Part shown: piece after piece, positions 8,544-18,326 of the stretch
How the letters are laid out: the number at the start of each line of letters is the position of its first letter
How positions within the stretch are numbered: the stretch's first letter is position 1
DNA from: Bacteroidales bacterium
GTDB lineage: Bacteria > Bacteroidota > Bacteroidia > Bacteroidales > F082
Direction: 5' to 3'
Length of the DNA: 63,882 bases
Assembly (NCBI GenBank): GCA_029933225.1
Contig: JAOZOO010000001.1
Location: forward strand, 1 to 63,882
Made by a program: the position numbers and the translations under genes
The notes under the pieces: generated by a model
What the model was told of the DNA's origin: nothing
Database searches by the model: none
Seen by the model: only the letters and a program-made list of their open reading frames with translations

Positions 8544-8918
8544 ATGAAAGAGCAAAGCAAATACAGGGACCGGATTTACCATTTCAAAGGGAAATGGGAT
8601 GTGCCGAGTATTTGCGGCCTGAAAGTGGTTGAAAAACCCGACAAGACCATCGTCATTGCCACCAACCTTTACGACGAAAACCCCGGCACCTCCATCTCAC
8701 GCTGGTCGGCACAACTGGCCACCTCCATCTGTAACGACCTGAACATCGACCCCGCAAAGCTTCTCTTCATCGAGCATAACCCCGACGTCCACTCCCGCCT
8801 GGATTTCTACCGGGAGACCTTCGACATTGTCACCTTCCAACGCGAAGGCGACCGTTTCACCCAACCGAAATGGAAACGGATTACGAAGGAGGAGGTGGAT
8901 GGGTTGATTGGGGAATAA
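8544..8918 (+). CDS. Conserved hypothetical protein
   Basis: This 124-residue soluble protein has no signal peptide and no motif I can assign. It has the pattern seen in small Bacteroidota proteins that open with DRIYHFKGKWDVP and contain LYDENPGTSIS and IEHNPD blocks, so I take it as a real, conserved family. It stands alone between the radical SAM gene and the TonB-dependent receptor, with its own promoter candidate. No function can be given. Confidence 0.7.
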   Translation: MKEQSKYRDRIYHFKGKWDVPSICGLKVVEKPDKTIVIATNLYDENPGTSISRWSAQLATSICNDLNIDPAKLLFIEHNPDVHSRLDFYRETFDIVTFQREGDRFTQPKWKRITKEEVDGLIGE

Positions 8919-9060
8919 AGGTACTGGGGTATAGAGGTATAGGGGGAATAAGGGAAATATTGGAATTGGTGGAATTGCCTGGCGTGATTAGGCGGGCCTG
9001 CCCGTATCGGACGGTTCATTTGAGTGGGGATGGTAGATTGTTATTATTACCCTACTTTTC

Positions 9061-9122
9061 CGGATTTGGATTTTGTTCTTTGTGATTTGGATTTTGTTTG
9101 ATCTTTGGCGTTTGGAATTTCT
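9061..9122. repeat. Degenerate TTTGGATTT/TTTGATCTTTGG repeat
   Basis: The stretch is made of short variants of GGATTTGGATTTTGTT and GATCTTTGGCGTTTGG. The reverse-complement style of the same filler (CAAATATCAAAC, CACAAATTCC) occurs at 16741-16801. The surrounding 8919-9170 interval shows no gene. Confidence 0.4.
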
Positions 9123-9170
9123 TTTTCGTGTTATCGATTAATTCCGATATTCGTTTTTCAAAACAAGAGC

Positions 9171-11549
9171 GTGTTTCTGTTACGGAAAAAAATATGGTTT
9201 CTGATAGCAATTTTATTAATTGCCGGTCTTCAATTGCCTGCCCAGCAACCGTTAACCCAAACCATCCGGGGAAAAGTGATTGACCGGGATTCGCGGGCGG
9301 GACTGCCCGGAGCCAATGTGGTTCTTGTGGGTTCAAAGCCCCCGCTTGGCACAGCCACGGACAATGACGGCAATTTTATCCTGAAAAACGTACCCGTGGG
9401 CAGGCAAAGTCTCAAAGTCAGTTATACCGGCTACCAGACCGTTATCCTTCCAGGGATTATTGTCCGCACAGGAAAACAACCGGTGCTGACCATCGAACTG
9501 AAAGAAGATGTGAAATCGGTGGGCGAAGTGGAAATTGTTGGCTATCAGCGCAAAGATAAGCCCATCAATCCCATGGCGCTGGTGAGTGCCCGTTCTTTCA
9601 CCGTCAACGAAACTAACAAATACGCAGGCAGCTACGGCGACCCGGCACGGATGGTGGCCAACTATGCCGGCGTGGTTTCTACACGCGACAACCGCAACGA
9701 CATTATCATCCGCGGTAACTCACCCATGGGACTGCAATACCTTTTGAACGGCGTGGAAATCACCAATCCTAACCATTTCAGCGCCCTCGGCACAACGGGT
9801 GGGCCCGTAACCATCCTGAACGTCAACCTGCTGGCCAATTCCGATTTTCTCACGGGAGCTGTCCCGGCAAGCTATGGCAATGCGCTGGCAGGCGTCTTCG
9901 ATCTGAAAATGCGGACGGGCAATCCCGACGTGCGGGAGTACTGGGGCGAGTTGAGCTTCAACGGACTGGAATTCGGACTGGAAGGGCCGTTTTCTAAAAA
10001 ATCATCAGCCACTTATATCGCTGCCTACCGCTATTCATTAACGGGACTGCTTGAGAACATGGGGGTGCGGTTAAAAGAAAGCGCCAATTTTCAGGACCTT
10101 TCTTTCAATCTGGCTTTCCCTACGAAAAAAGCAGGAACATTCAAACTTTTCGGTATGGGCGGAATCAGTAAAATAAAAATTCTTGACTCCAACAAACCCG
10201 AGGAAAAATGGACATTTCCCACCCACGGAGAAAACATCATCAACAGTTCCTCATTGGGTGTGTCCGGATTGTCGCATCTCTATTTCTTCAATAAAACCAC
10301 CCGGATACTAACGCACCTCTCCGTGGTGGCTTCACAGGTGGAAACGGAGGTGGACACCTTCAGCATCCAGAACCAGACACCTTTCATTTTTGCCGGGGAG
10401 AAATCGGGAGAAGTCAAATACAACCTTTCATCCAAAGTGATGAAAAAGTTCAGCGCTGCCGATAATTTTGATTTCGGAATATCAGCCGATCTGTACGATG
10501 TGAACTACAACGACAGCGCCTACAAGCACCGTGAAAACAGTTACAGGCATTATACCGGGAGCCGTGCCAATTATTATCTGTTGCAGGCCTTTACCCAGTG
10601 GAAACATAATTACAGCAACCGGTTCAGCTCTGTCATCGGTCTGCGCTACCTATATCTGACGCTGAACGGAACATGGTCGCTTGACCCGCGGCTGGCCGTT
10701 TCGTGGAACATCACCCCCACACAGTCGCTGAACTTCGGGGCCGGTCTGCAAAGCCAGATGCAGCCCCGTATGATGTATTTTGTACAAACGCCCCTTGAAA
10801 ATAGCGGATATTACCTGACCAACAAGAACATGGGGCTTTCCAAAAGCGGGCAGGTTATGCTGGGATATAACGCGCTGTTCCTCGAATATTTCAGAATCAA
10901 AGTGGATGCCTATTACCAGTATCTGTTTGATATTCCGGTTTCCGAAAGCATTCCACAATATTCCATCATCAATCAGGGCACCGAGTATTACGTGGAACGG
11001 CAGGATTCGTTGGTCAACAAAGGTACGGGGACAAATTACGGACTGGAATTCACGTTAGAGAAATTTTTCAGCCGCAATTATTTCTTTCTGTTCACCGCGT
11101 CGCTTTACCAGTCAAAATACAAAGGATATGACGGCATCATGCGGAACACGGCTTTCAACGGAAATTTCGTGCTCAACGGTGTAGGGGGCTACGAATTGCC
11201 GTTGGGAAAAACAAAACAGCGGTCGCTCATCTTCGGATTGCGGGTGACCTGGGCCGGTGGAAGGCCGTATGTGCCTTACGACCAGGAGGAAACCGTAAAG
11301 CAGGGGGAAGTGGTCTATGACCGGAAAAATGCCTACCAACCCCGTTTCCCCGATTATCTCCGCTCCAGCTTACGGATCGGCCTGCGCCGGAATGAAAAGA
11401 AATTCAACATGGAATTCTATTTCGATCTTCAGTACCGCGCCAATTACACTTACATTTATTATTACCGCATTGATGTGCTCACCGGCGATATTTACAAAGA
11501 ATACCGGCTGGGATTTTACCCGATGGCGGTGGTGAGGGTACAGTTTTAG
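9171..11549 (+). CDS. TonB-dependent receptor with N-terminal carboxypeptidase-like domain
   Basis: The protein (about 792 residues from a GTG start at 9171) has a signal peptide ending LQLPAQQ, a carboxypeptidase-regulatory-like beta-sandwich (TIRGKVIDRDSRAGLPGANV), a plug domain (DIIIRGNSPMGLQYLLNGVE) and a C-terminal beta barrel ending in an aromatic residue (AVVRVQF). It imports an unknown ligand across the outer membrane using TonB energy. It lacks a SusD partner, so it is not a standard glycan system. The GTG start is chosen because it gives a compact signal peptide; a TTG start at 9105 would add 22 unlikely residues. Placement inside the resorcinol region may be incidental. Confidence 0.85.
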   Translation: MFLLRKKIWFLIAILLIAGLQLPAQQPLTQTIRGKVIDRDSRAGLPGANVVLVGSKPPLGTATDNDGNFILKNVPVGRQSLKVSYTGYQTVILPGIIVRTGKQPVLTIELKEDVKSVGEVEIVGYQRKDKPINPMALVSARSFTVNETNKYAGSYGDPARMVANYAGVVSTRDNRNDIIIRGNSPMGLQYLLNGVEITNPNHFSALGTTGGPVTILNVNLLANSDFLTGAVPASYGNALAGVFDLKMRTGNPDVREYWGELSFNGLEFGLEGPFSKKSSATYIAAYRYSLTGLLENMGVRLKESANFQDLSFNLAFPTKKAGTFKLFGMGGISKIKILDSNKPEEKWTFPTHGENIINSSSLGVSGLSHLYFFNKTTRILTHLSVVASQVETEVDTFSIQNQTPFIFAGEKSGEVKYNLSSKVMKKFSAADNFDFGISADLYDVNYNDSAYKHRENSYRHYTGSRANYYLLQAFTQWKHNYSNRFSSVIGLRYLYLTLNGTWSLDPRLAVSWNITPTQSLNFGAGLQSQMQPRMMYFVQTPLENSGYYLTNKNMGLSKSGQVMLGYNALFLEYFRIKVDAYYQYLFDIPVSESIPQYSIINQGTEYYVERQDSLVNKGTGTNYGLEFTLEKFFSRNYFFLFTASLYQSKYKGYDGIMRNTAFNGNFVLNGVGGYELPLGKTKQRSLIFGLRVTWAGGRPYVPYDQEETVKQGEVVYDRKNAYQPRFPDYLRSSLRIGLRRNEKKFNMEFYFDLQYRANYTYIYYYRIDVLTGDIYKEYRLGFYPMAVVRVQF

Positions 11550-11554
11550 CAGAA

Positions 11555-11653
11555 TGTAATTTACAAAATGTTGAATAATTACATCAGAAAGTATCAGGGT
11601 TTAATATTTAATCATTATCTTCGCAAAATGTAGTTTACAATTTGTAATTTACA
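11555..11653. promoter_or_regulatory. Three TGTAATTTACA palindromes upstream of the ATPase
   Basis: TGTAATTTACA occurs at 11555-11565 and 11643-11653, and a one-base variant TGTAGTTTACA at 11629-11639. Two copies are followed by AAATGTT, extending the repeat to 18 bases. The last two are 14 bases apart, and the third ends 14 bases before the start codon, so a bound protein would block the gene. Similar arrays in front of archaeal-type AAA ATPase genes suggest autoregulation, which is inference. Confidence 0.55.
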
Positions 11654-11666
11654 AAATGTTAAAAAG

Positions 11667-12794
11667 TTGAAAAAACCTGTAAACCCTTTTATTACGGCCG
11701 GTTATTACGGAGTCAGATATTTTTGTGACAGGGAGACGGAAACAAAATCTTTGCTCCAAAACATGACAAACGGACTGTCAACCACACTCATTGCGATCAG
11801 AAGAATTGGCAAAACCGGCCTGATCAGACATGTCCTTGCCAAATTACCCGCGGGCTATACTTCCATTTATGTTGACATTCTTCCCACCGAGAATATGAAT
11901 GAGTTTTTAAATTTTCTGGCATCGGCCGTTATCAACTCCATTCCTCAAAAAACCGGCCCGGGAAAGATAATTATGGATTTTATTAAGTCTTTAAGGCCGG
12001 TAATTACTTACGACCCGTTGACGGGTATCCCTCAAGTCACGATTGATGTCCGGAAAGGAGAAGCCCCCAAACACATCGACAGTATTTTCAAACATTTGGA
12101 GAAATACCCAAAAAGAATAGTCATTGCCATTGATGAGTTTCAGCAAATTCTGGAATATCCTGAAAAAAACACGGATGCCTGGCTACGCTCTTCCATACAA
12201 AATTTAAAGAACGTTACTTTTATTTTTTCAGGAAGCAGGCAACATTTGATGGATGATCTTTTTTCGGATCCTTCGCGGCCGTTTTACCGGAGCACAAGTT
12301 TGCTGAATATCGGAAAAATCAAATCCGAAATTTATGCTTCATTCATTATCAGGCACTTTAAAAACAACGATAAAAAAATCAGCAGGGAAATCGTTGAAGA
12401 AATGCTGGAATGGACTGATATACACACCTATTATGTTCAGCTTTTATGCAACAAGGTGTTTGCAGTAAGCGGTAATCATATCACTTCTGAAACCTGGAAG
12501 GAAGAAGCACATAAATTGTTGGAAGAACAGGAGTTATTGTTCCTTAAATACCGTGATTTATTGACAACCCATCAGTGGCAGTTGCTGAAAGCCATAGCCC
12601 GCGGAGGACAGGTCTATTCCCCTTCTTCCAAAGATTTTGTTACGGAAAATGCTCTCGGCAGCCCGTCCACGGTTTTACGTTCCCTGGATGCATTGTTGAA
12701 AAAACAGATGATCTATTCCGATTATGATTCGGATAAAAAATTGTTTTACAAAGTTTATGACCTTTTACTACGCAGATGGCTTGAAAATCAGTAA
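11667..12794 (+). CDS. Archaeal-type AAA ATPase
   Basis: This 375-residue protein belongs to the family of stand-alone ATPases whose members start NPFxxAGYYxxxYFCDRExE. It has a P-loop variant IRRIGKT (about 44-50), a Walker B IVIAIDEF near residue 148, an arginine-containing SGSRQHLM segment and a C-terminal winged-helix-like region (about 300-375). It starts with TTG at 11667, directly after an array of palindromes. These genes are widespread, mobile and of unknown role; several relatives are thought to sense stress or act in selfish maintenance. It has no evident link to the lipid locus. Confidence 0.82.
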   Translation: MKKPVNPFITAGYYGVRYFCDRETETKSLLQNMTNGLSTTLIAIRRIGKTGLIRHVLAKLPAGYTSIYVDILPTENMNEFLNFLASAVINSIPQKTGPGKIIMDFIKSLRPVITYDPLTGIPQVTIDVRKGEAPKHIDSIFKHLEKYPKRIVIAIDEFQQILEYPEKNTDAWLRSSIQNLKNVTFIFSGSRQHLMDDLFSDPSRPFYRSTSLLNIGKIKSEIYASFIIRHFKNNDKKISREIVEEMLEWTDIHTYYVQLLCNKVFAVSGNHITSETWKEEAHKLLEEQELLFLKYRDLLTTHQWQLLKAIARGGQVYSPSSKDFVTENALGSPSTVLRSLDALLKKQMIYSDYDSDKKLFYKVYDLLLRRWLENQ

Positions 12795-12836
12795 ATATTG
12801 TCAACCTAAAGTTGTCTTTAAAGCTTTGCGTGAAAA

Positions 12837-15800
12837 TCACACTTTCCTCAACACATAAACCACATTGGAAGTCAGGCGCGTATCATCTGTTATTTCCAGT
12901 TTCAGGTTATGTCGGGCGGCTATTTCTTCAATCATGGAACGGGAAACAAACTCCAGCTTGTGTTCGGCTTTGTTGAAGCCGGAACCGGTGGAGAAAATTT
13001 CCGTCAGGCGGGTACCGAGATGCCTTTTTTTCATCTCTTTGTCCGAATCGCGGATGATGATCATCCCGCCGGAGTTGGTTTTGGCAATACACCGCTCCAG
13101 CACGGAAACCTGTTCATCGTGAGGCAGGTAATGCAGCACATCATATAAAATGAACACATCCGAGGGCTCGGGGTCAAGTCTCGTGATATCGGCCAAGGCA
13201 AAAGCGATCTGCCCGGTTTTGATGGCGCAGTTTGTGGCCACGGCAATTTTCTCTTCGTCGTAATCATACGCCCGGATAATACGCTCTTCCGACACCAGCC
13301 CCAGCATGAAATCCAGATAGCCGTATCCACAACCCAGGTCGGTAATGGTGCACTGCCGCGGGATGATCTCATTGAAATATTTGTACCTGTTTTCCAGTTT
13401 CAGTTTGATGCGGGTGTACCATTCCAAAACCGGACCTTTGTAGGTAAAGTTCTTTACGATGTAATCGGCCCAGTAATCGGGCGTTTCGTTTTCACGCCGT
13501 ACGGCGGCATATTCTTCTCTGAACCAGGCGTTGATGCCTTTGGTCTGTTCCCGGATGGTCTCCCCGAACTCTTTCTTTGACAGGTCAATCCGCGGCAGAA
13601 ATTTTGTCACGATGGTTCCCCGTTTCAGGAAAAATTCACTCTTTTTCAACAGTTGATTCTGACCGTGGATGATGATGGGCAGGATGTCAATTTGTAATTT
13701 TTCTGCCAGGTAAAAAGCCCCTTTGTGAAACCGTCTGATGGTGCCGTCGTCGTTGCGGTGGCCTTCGGGGAAGATCATGAAAGAATAACCGTCGGCGATC
13801 AGTTTTTTCAGGTCTTCGGCAATTTGGTCGTAGCCGATATCCGACGGCAGGAAGTCAGCATATTGCAGCGCCTTGCCGTAAAACGGATGAGTGTAATTCC
13901 GGCGGTTGGTCAGTATCAGCACCTTCGGGCTCAACAGCATCATCAGCATCAGGTCGATGTGCGACTGGTGGTTGGCGATGATGATGGCCGGCCGGCTGAA
14001 GTCCTCGCCTTCGGGATTGATGATTTTTTTGGGTGACAGGAAATTGATGTATATCAAAAACCATGTCAGCTTGCTGAAAAGCCAGTGGAACAGGTATTTT
14101 TTCTTTTTCGGGCAACAGGGTATCAGGCGCAGGATAAATGAAATGAGCGACATCATCAGCGCCCCGCTTACGAAAACAAACAGCGAAATCAGCGAGAAAA
14201 TGAAATCCAGCAGGGTCACCGGACGGTTACGCTTGCCTTTTTTGTAGGTGACCATCCATTTGAAAACCGCCGGCAGCATCGTGAAAGTGATGAAAATGAC
14301 CGACAGGATACCGATGACCGACATGGTGGCAATGGAACGCAAAGCCGGGTGCTTCGCAAAAACAAGCACGCCGATACCCAGCAGGGTGGTGATAGCCGAG
14401 ATAATGACGGACACTTTATATGAGGAAATGTCTTTGATGCCGTATTTGAATTCCTGCAGCAGCCCCCGCATGATGAAGATACTGTAATCAATCCCCAGCC
14501 CGAAAACAAAGGTGAGAATGATGACATTGAAAATGTTAAACGAGATGCCGAAAATTCCCATGATGCCCACCGTCCAAAGCCAGCTGAAGAATACCGGTAT
14601 CATGGTGACGAGGGTTAGTTCGATGCGGCCGTAAGCCAGCAAAAGGACGATGAATACAAAAGAAAGCGAAATCAGTACCAGCTTGTTCAGGTTGTCTTTC
14701 AAAATGGTCACAAACTCACTGGTGATGATACGTTTGTCAATCAGCCAGAAACCTTTCTCGTGTTCCAGCGCCCGGTAAGCCCTCTCCAGCGATTGCGGGT
14801 CGCTGTTTACTTTGACGACATTGATGACTGCCGCCAGCGTGTCGGTAACGATGGTGAAATTATCGAGGTACAGCTTATCCACGACAGGCAATTTTCCGGG
14901 GGCAACCGGCTCAAACTTTTTATCCAGCAAGTTGAAAAACCGGACAAAGGCCTTTTCATTGAACCCGAATTCCTTCCCCGTTTCGAGCAACAGCCGTTCC
15001 GTTTTTTCTTTCCTTGTCTCCCAGAAACTGTTCCAACGTTCAATGGCCTCCCGGCGTTTTTCTTTTGAATGGAAAATCTGCGAAACCACGGTGGCATCAT
15101 CAATGATTCCTGCCCGTTTCAAGCTGTCAATGAGCCGGGCTGTTCCGGTTTCGTTTTTCCGCAGGGCGTCATCGAGGTCTTTCCCGGGGGTGACAAGGTA
15201 TATGGTCTTTTTGGAAACGCTGGTCAGTTTGTTCAGATTTTTTTCGGCCCGGATGAGCCGTTCACTCATGTAGTTGTTTTTCATCATGTCGGCGTCGAAA
15301 GTGACGCGGCCCTTGAAAAAGATGAAAATCGCGGTCAGCAGCAGCACACCCCACAACAGGTATTTGTTTCCCGAAAAATCATAAGCGGCAATGCGGTCAA
15401 TCCAGCCGGGGGTGGAACGGGCAACGGTTTTTTGTTTTTTATCCAAAAGGAAGGGAAGCACAAGCAGCGAAAACAAAGCCGCCGACAGCACGGCAATGGC
15501 AGCAAATATCCCCAGGTCGTTCAGCGCTTTGGAGTTGATGAAATGCAGACTTAAAAAAGCACCGGCGGTGGTGACGCTGCTCAACAAAACCGGGGTTGTG
15601 AGGTCTTTGTAAATCTGTGGGATGCTGCGGTGTTTGCGGTAATGCGCCAGGATGTGCAGTGCATAATCCAGCGAAATGCCCAGCAGCACCGAACCGATGC
15701 CGAGGGAGATAGCCGACACCCTGTCCTCAAGCAGGTACAATGCTGCGAGAGAAACCAGCCCGCCGAACAACACCGGCAGAAAGACCAGCACAAAGGTTCG

Positions 15801-16682
15801 TTTGCTCCTGAAAAACAGGCTGATGAACAGTACCAGCAGGATGGCTGCCATCGAAACGGTGATGATGATGTCTTTCTTGATGCGTTCGGCATTGCCCAGC
15901 GCCACCACAGGGCTTCCGAAATATTCCACATGAATGCCGGAAAACTCACCGGAGGTCAGCCGGCTGATCAGTTGATCAATCCCGTCGAAAAGCACCTTGT
16001 TGGCAGCCGTGTTGTTCGTTGAAGCGGGGGTGATGAGCACCAGCAGGTTTTTTTCGTCTTTGGTAACGAATTGCCCGTCGAAGATCTTCAGGTTGTTACT
16101 CAACTGAAAGGTTTTGAATTTGTTCAGCGCCAGCGGGGTGAGGTGAAGCGGGTCTTCGGCAATCATCCGCTTGGTACCCAGTCCCATGGGCGAAATCAGC
16201 GTTTTGTAATTGCCCTCAAGGATGTGCCGGATACTGTCTTTGTTCAGCAGGCCGTCTATCTTACGGTAATCGGTTTCATCGAGAAACAACGGCAGGTGTT
16301 CGTAAACTGCCTGATACATATCCATAAGCTGCTCGTCGGTAGGCGGCCGGTCAATGGCTTTGATGTATTGCGGGATGTATTTCTTTTCCAGCGTATCGGT
16401 AAAACGGCGGGCAAAACGGGCAAGCTGTGCGGGGTCGGCCGGCTTTGTGCTGTCTTTCAACGAAATGTTAAAAACCACCTTGTCTAACAGTTTGGCATTG
16501 GAATACACGAAGTTGAGGTTGGTGATCTTTTGGTTTTGAGGCAGCACTTTGGTGATGTCTTCGCTTAACCGGAGACGGGAAGCATAGTAGCCGGCAACCC
16601 CGACGACTAGCAACAACACGACCACACCGGCAAGCTTGTTGCGGTCAATCAGACGGTACAGAAGAAGGAAAAATCTGCTCAT
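12837..16682 (-). CDS. Trifunctional MMPL transporter / lysophospholipid-type acyltransferase / SAM methyltransferase
   Basis: The 1281-residue protein joins three units. Residues 1 to about 850 are an RND/MMPL exporter with two sets of transmembrane helices and large periplasmic loops. About 890-1060 is an acyltransferase with NHQSHID (His905, Asp910) and FPEGHR (971-976). About 1090-1281 is a class I methyltransferase with the SAM loop TDLGCGYGYLD. This exact order is characteristic of flexirubin-type gene clusters, where it is expected to acylate, methylate and move the lipid across the inner membrane. It shares a minus-strand orientation with the upstream GT2/DUF2062 gene, separated by about 230 bases. 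Confidence 0.92.
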   Translation of the reverse strand: MSRFFLLLYRLIDRNKLAGVVVLLLVVGVAGYYASRLRLSEDITKVLPQNQKITNLNFVYSNAKLLDKVVFNISLKDSTKPADPAQLARFARRFTDTLEKKYIPQYIKAIDRPPTDEQLMDMYQAVYEHLPLFLDETDYRKIDGLLNKDSIRHILEGNYKTLISPMGLGTKRMIAEDPLHLTPLALNKFKTFQLSNNLKIFDGQFVTKDEKNLLVLITPASTNNTAANKVLFDGIDQLISRLTSGEFSGIHVEYFGSPVVALGNAERIKKDIIITVSMAAILLVLFISLFFRSKRTFVLVFLPVLFGGLVSLAALYLLEDRVSAISLGIGSVLLGISLDYALHILAHYRKHRSIPQIYKDLTTPVLLSSVTTAGAFLSLHFINSKALNDLGIFAAIAVLSAALFSLLVLPFLLDKKQKTVARSTPGWIDRIAAYDFSGNKYLLWGVLLLTAIFIFFKGRVTFDADMMKNNYMSERLIRAEKNLNKLTSVSKKTIYLVTPGKDLDDALRKNETGTARLIDSLKRAGIIDDATVVSQIFHSKEKRREAIERWNSFWETRKEKTERLLLETGKEFGFNEKAFVRFFNLLDKKFEPVAPGKLPVVDKLYLDNFTIVTDTLAAVINVVKVNSDPQSLERAYRALEHEKGFWLIDKRIITSEFVTILKDNLNKLVLISLSFVFIVLLLAYGRIELTLVTMIPVFFSWLWTVGIMGIFGISFNIFNVIILTFVFGLGIDYSIFIMRGLLQEFKYGIKDISSYKVSVIISAITTLLGIGVLVFAKHPALRSIATMSVIGILSVIFITFTMLPAVFKWMVTYKKGKRNRPVTLLDFIFSLISLFVFVSGALMMSLISFILRLIPCCPKKKKYLFHWLFSKLTWFLIYINFLSPKKIINPEGEDFSRPAIIIANHQSHIDLMLMMLLSPKVLILTNRRNYTHPFYGKALQYADFLPSDIGYDQIAEDLKKLIADGYSFMIFPEGHRNDDGTIRRFHKGAFYLAEKLQIDILPIIIHGQNQLLKKSEFFLKRGTIVTKFLPRIDLSKKEFGETIREQTKGINAWFREEYAAVRRENETPDYWADYIVKNFTYKGPVLEWYTRIKLKLENRYKYFNEIIPRQCTITDLGCGYGYLDFMLGLVSEERIIRAYDYDEEKIAVATNCAIKTGQIAFALADITRLDPEPSDVFILYDVLHYLPHDEQVSVLERCIAKTNSGGMIIIRDSDKEMKKRHLGTRLTEIFSTGSGFNKAEHKLEFVSRSMIEEIAARHNLKLEITDDTRLTSNVVYVLRKV

Positions 16683-16740
16683 GGTTTTGTTGCCGGTTAA
16701 ATCTCAATTTAAGGGGTTCTCAATCTTGTCCCCGGGAAAA

Positions 16741-16801
16741 TCACAAATATCAAACTGCAAATATCAAACAAATCACAAATTCCAGATCAAAAACCCGAAA
16801 A
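16741..16801. repeat. Degenerate CAAATATCAAAC repeat
   Basis: The words CACAAATATCAAAC, GCAAATATCAAAC and CACAAATTCC follow each other here, in the spacer between the exporter fusion and the glycosyltransferase gene. It is the opposite-strand style of the filler at 9061-9122. No gene is seen in 16683-16911. Confidence 0.4.
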
Positions 16802-16911
16802 CTGTTTGTTATTTTAGATTTTTGATTTCCCGGATAAAATTCAAAAATGATTACCACCAATCCCCTTCCGGGAAGAGAACAGCGGAATTTATTTGCTGAT
16901 TTTCATGCTGG

Positions 16912-18153
16912 TTACAAATTCTTCATTTTTTTCTTTTTCCCCCGCCACCATGAAATTTTCATTATCAGGTATGAAACCGTTCCGGTCGCCAGACCCATGA
17001 CGGCAGCAAATACAATGGCTCCGATGATGTACTGAAAGATGCTGTATCCCAGTTCGTCCAGGGTAGCATAAAAATTTCCGGCCATTACCTGTGTTTTCAG
17101 GTTTTGCAATGTTTCCATGCTCAGCTCCTCGTACCGGTTCAGCACCAGGCCGCCGGTTTTGTAACTGAAATACACGATGAACGGGATCATCGGCGGGATA
17201 CTGATGTTGGAAGCTGCCAGAACGATAATCTTGTTGAGCCGTATAAAATGGGCCATGAATGCCGCCACCAGCATCTGAAACCCCCATATGGGTACAATCC
17301 CCATGAACACCCCGAAACCCAGCGCGGAAGACACTTTCAGCGGATTTTCGTTGTGGGCGCGTATCTGCTCTTTGACAATGGTGGTGAATTTGTTCCGGGT
17401 GAGATACAACACGGCATTGCGGGGGATGATGTACAAAAAGGTGACCAGCACCAGGATGGTGTTCAGCACACTGATGCGGCCAAAATCGGGCAGTGGCCTG
17501 AAATGGGTCACGCGCTCCTCTTCCGGGGGATAATAAACCTTCACGGGAACGGGCACAATCTTTATCCCGCTCCATGCCGAACGCACAAGCACCTCTACCT
17601 CAAACTCGTATTTGGTTGAGAAAAACCGGGTTTTATCGTATCGCCTGACGGGATACAAACGGTAACCCGATTGTGTGTCGGGGAGTTTCTGCCCCGTTTC
17701 CACCCAAAACCAGAAATTGGAAAACTTGTTGGCAAAGGTGTTCTTGGCGGGCATCCCTTCGATCTCAATGTTTCGTGAGCCAATAATCAGAGCATCCGGC
17801 TCTTCATTTAGTTTGTCTGCAAACACTTGCAGATCAGCGGCATCATGCTGCCCGTCGGCGTCAATGGTGACGGCCCGGTCAAACCCTTTTTCCATCGCCC
17901 GCCGGAACCCCTGCCGGATGGCATAGCCCTTGCCCCGGTTCTTTTCGTAGCTGATAATGTCAACATCCCGGATGTTTTTGAGTAACTCTTTTGTGTTGTC
18001 CGTTGAGCCGTCGTCCACCACAATGACATCGGAGCAGTAACGCTGCACATCGCGGATGACCTGCAAAACGGTTTTATTGTTGTTGTAGGTGGGAATGATC
18101 ACGCAGACACCATATCCTTCAAATATATTTTTATGTTGGTTGGCTTTGCCCAT
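16912..18153 (-). CDS. Family 2 glycosyltransferase fused to DUF2062 membrane domain
   Basis: This 413-residue protein has a GT-A glycosyltransferase domain (CVIIPTYNNNKTV, VVDDGSTDN, TIDADGQHD) followed by a hydrophobic DUF2062 domain with three to four membrane spans and a basic tail. Both parts recur together in flexirubin-type clusters. It probably transfers a sugar to, or helps place, the lipid at the inner membrane. The start at MGKANQHKN (18153) is preferred over one eight codons upstream because a perfect -7 box TATTTTTG (18175-18182) would place the transcript start near 18168. Confidence 0.88.
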   Translation of the reverse strand: MGKANQHKNIFEGYGVCVIIPTYNNNKTVLQVIRDVQRYCSDVIVVDDGSTDNTKELLKNIRDVDIISYEKNRGKGYAIRQGFRRAMEKGFDRAVTIDADGQHDAADLQVFADKLNEEPDALIIGSRNIEIEGMPAKNTFANKFSNFWFWVETGQKLPDTQSGYRLYPVRRYDKTRFFSTKYEFEVEVLVRSAWSGIKIVPVPVKVYYPPEEERVTHFRPLPDFGRISVLNTILVLVTFLYIIPRNAVLYLTRNKFTTIVKEQIRAHNENPLKVSSALGFGVFMGIVPIWGFQMLVAAFMAHFIRLNKIIVLAASNISIPPMIPFIVYFSYKTGGLVLNRYEELSMETLQNLKTQVMAGNFYATLDELGYSIFQYIIGAIVFAAVMGLATGTVSYLIMKISWWRGKKKKMKNL

Positions 18154-18174
18154 ACGGATTGTGCAGGTAAATTG

Positions 18175-18182
18175 CAAAAATA
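18175..18182 (-). promoter_or_regulatory. -7 box for the GT2/DUF2062 operon
   Basis: On the minus strand the sequence is TATTTTTG, an exact TAnnTTTG match, 22 bases before the start codon at 18153. It faces the darA promoter region across a 92-base palindromic element. Confidence 0.45.
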
Positions 18183-18216
18183 CCTTTTTGTGGCAATGGT
18201 CGGATGTTTGGTTTTC

Positions 18217-18308
18217 TTTTCACGCGGTGATGCAACGCTCACAACAAGAAAGCACGCAGCGGCGCGGCAAACGCAGCGAAAAAATAACGTTGCTCCGCTG
18301 CGTGAAAA
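18217..18308. repeat. Imperfect 92-base inverted repeat between divergent operons
   Basis: The left arm TTTTCACGC...GCAACG (18217-18237) pairs with the right arm CGTTGC...GCGTGAAAA (18288-18308), 17 of 21 positions. The centre is rich in CGCAGCG words. A related CACGCAGAGACGC-type stretch lies at 41678-41790. It looks like a small non-coding mobile or REP-like element sitting between the GT2 and darA promoters. Confidence 0.5.
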
Positions 18309-18326
18309 ACATTTTCCCAATATTTC

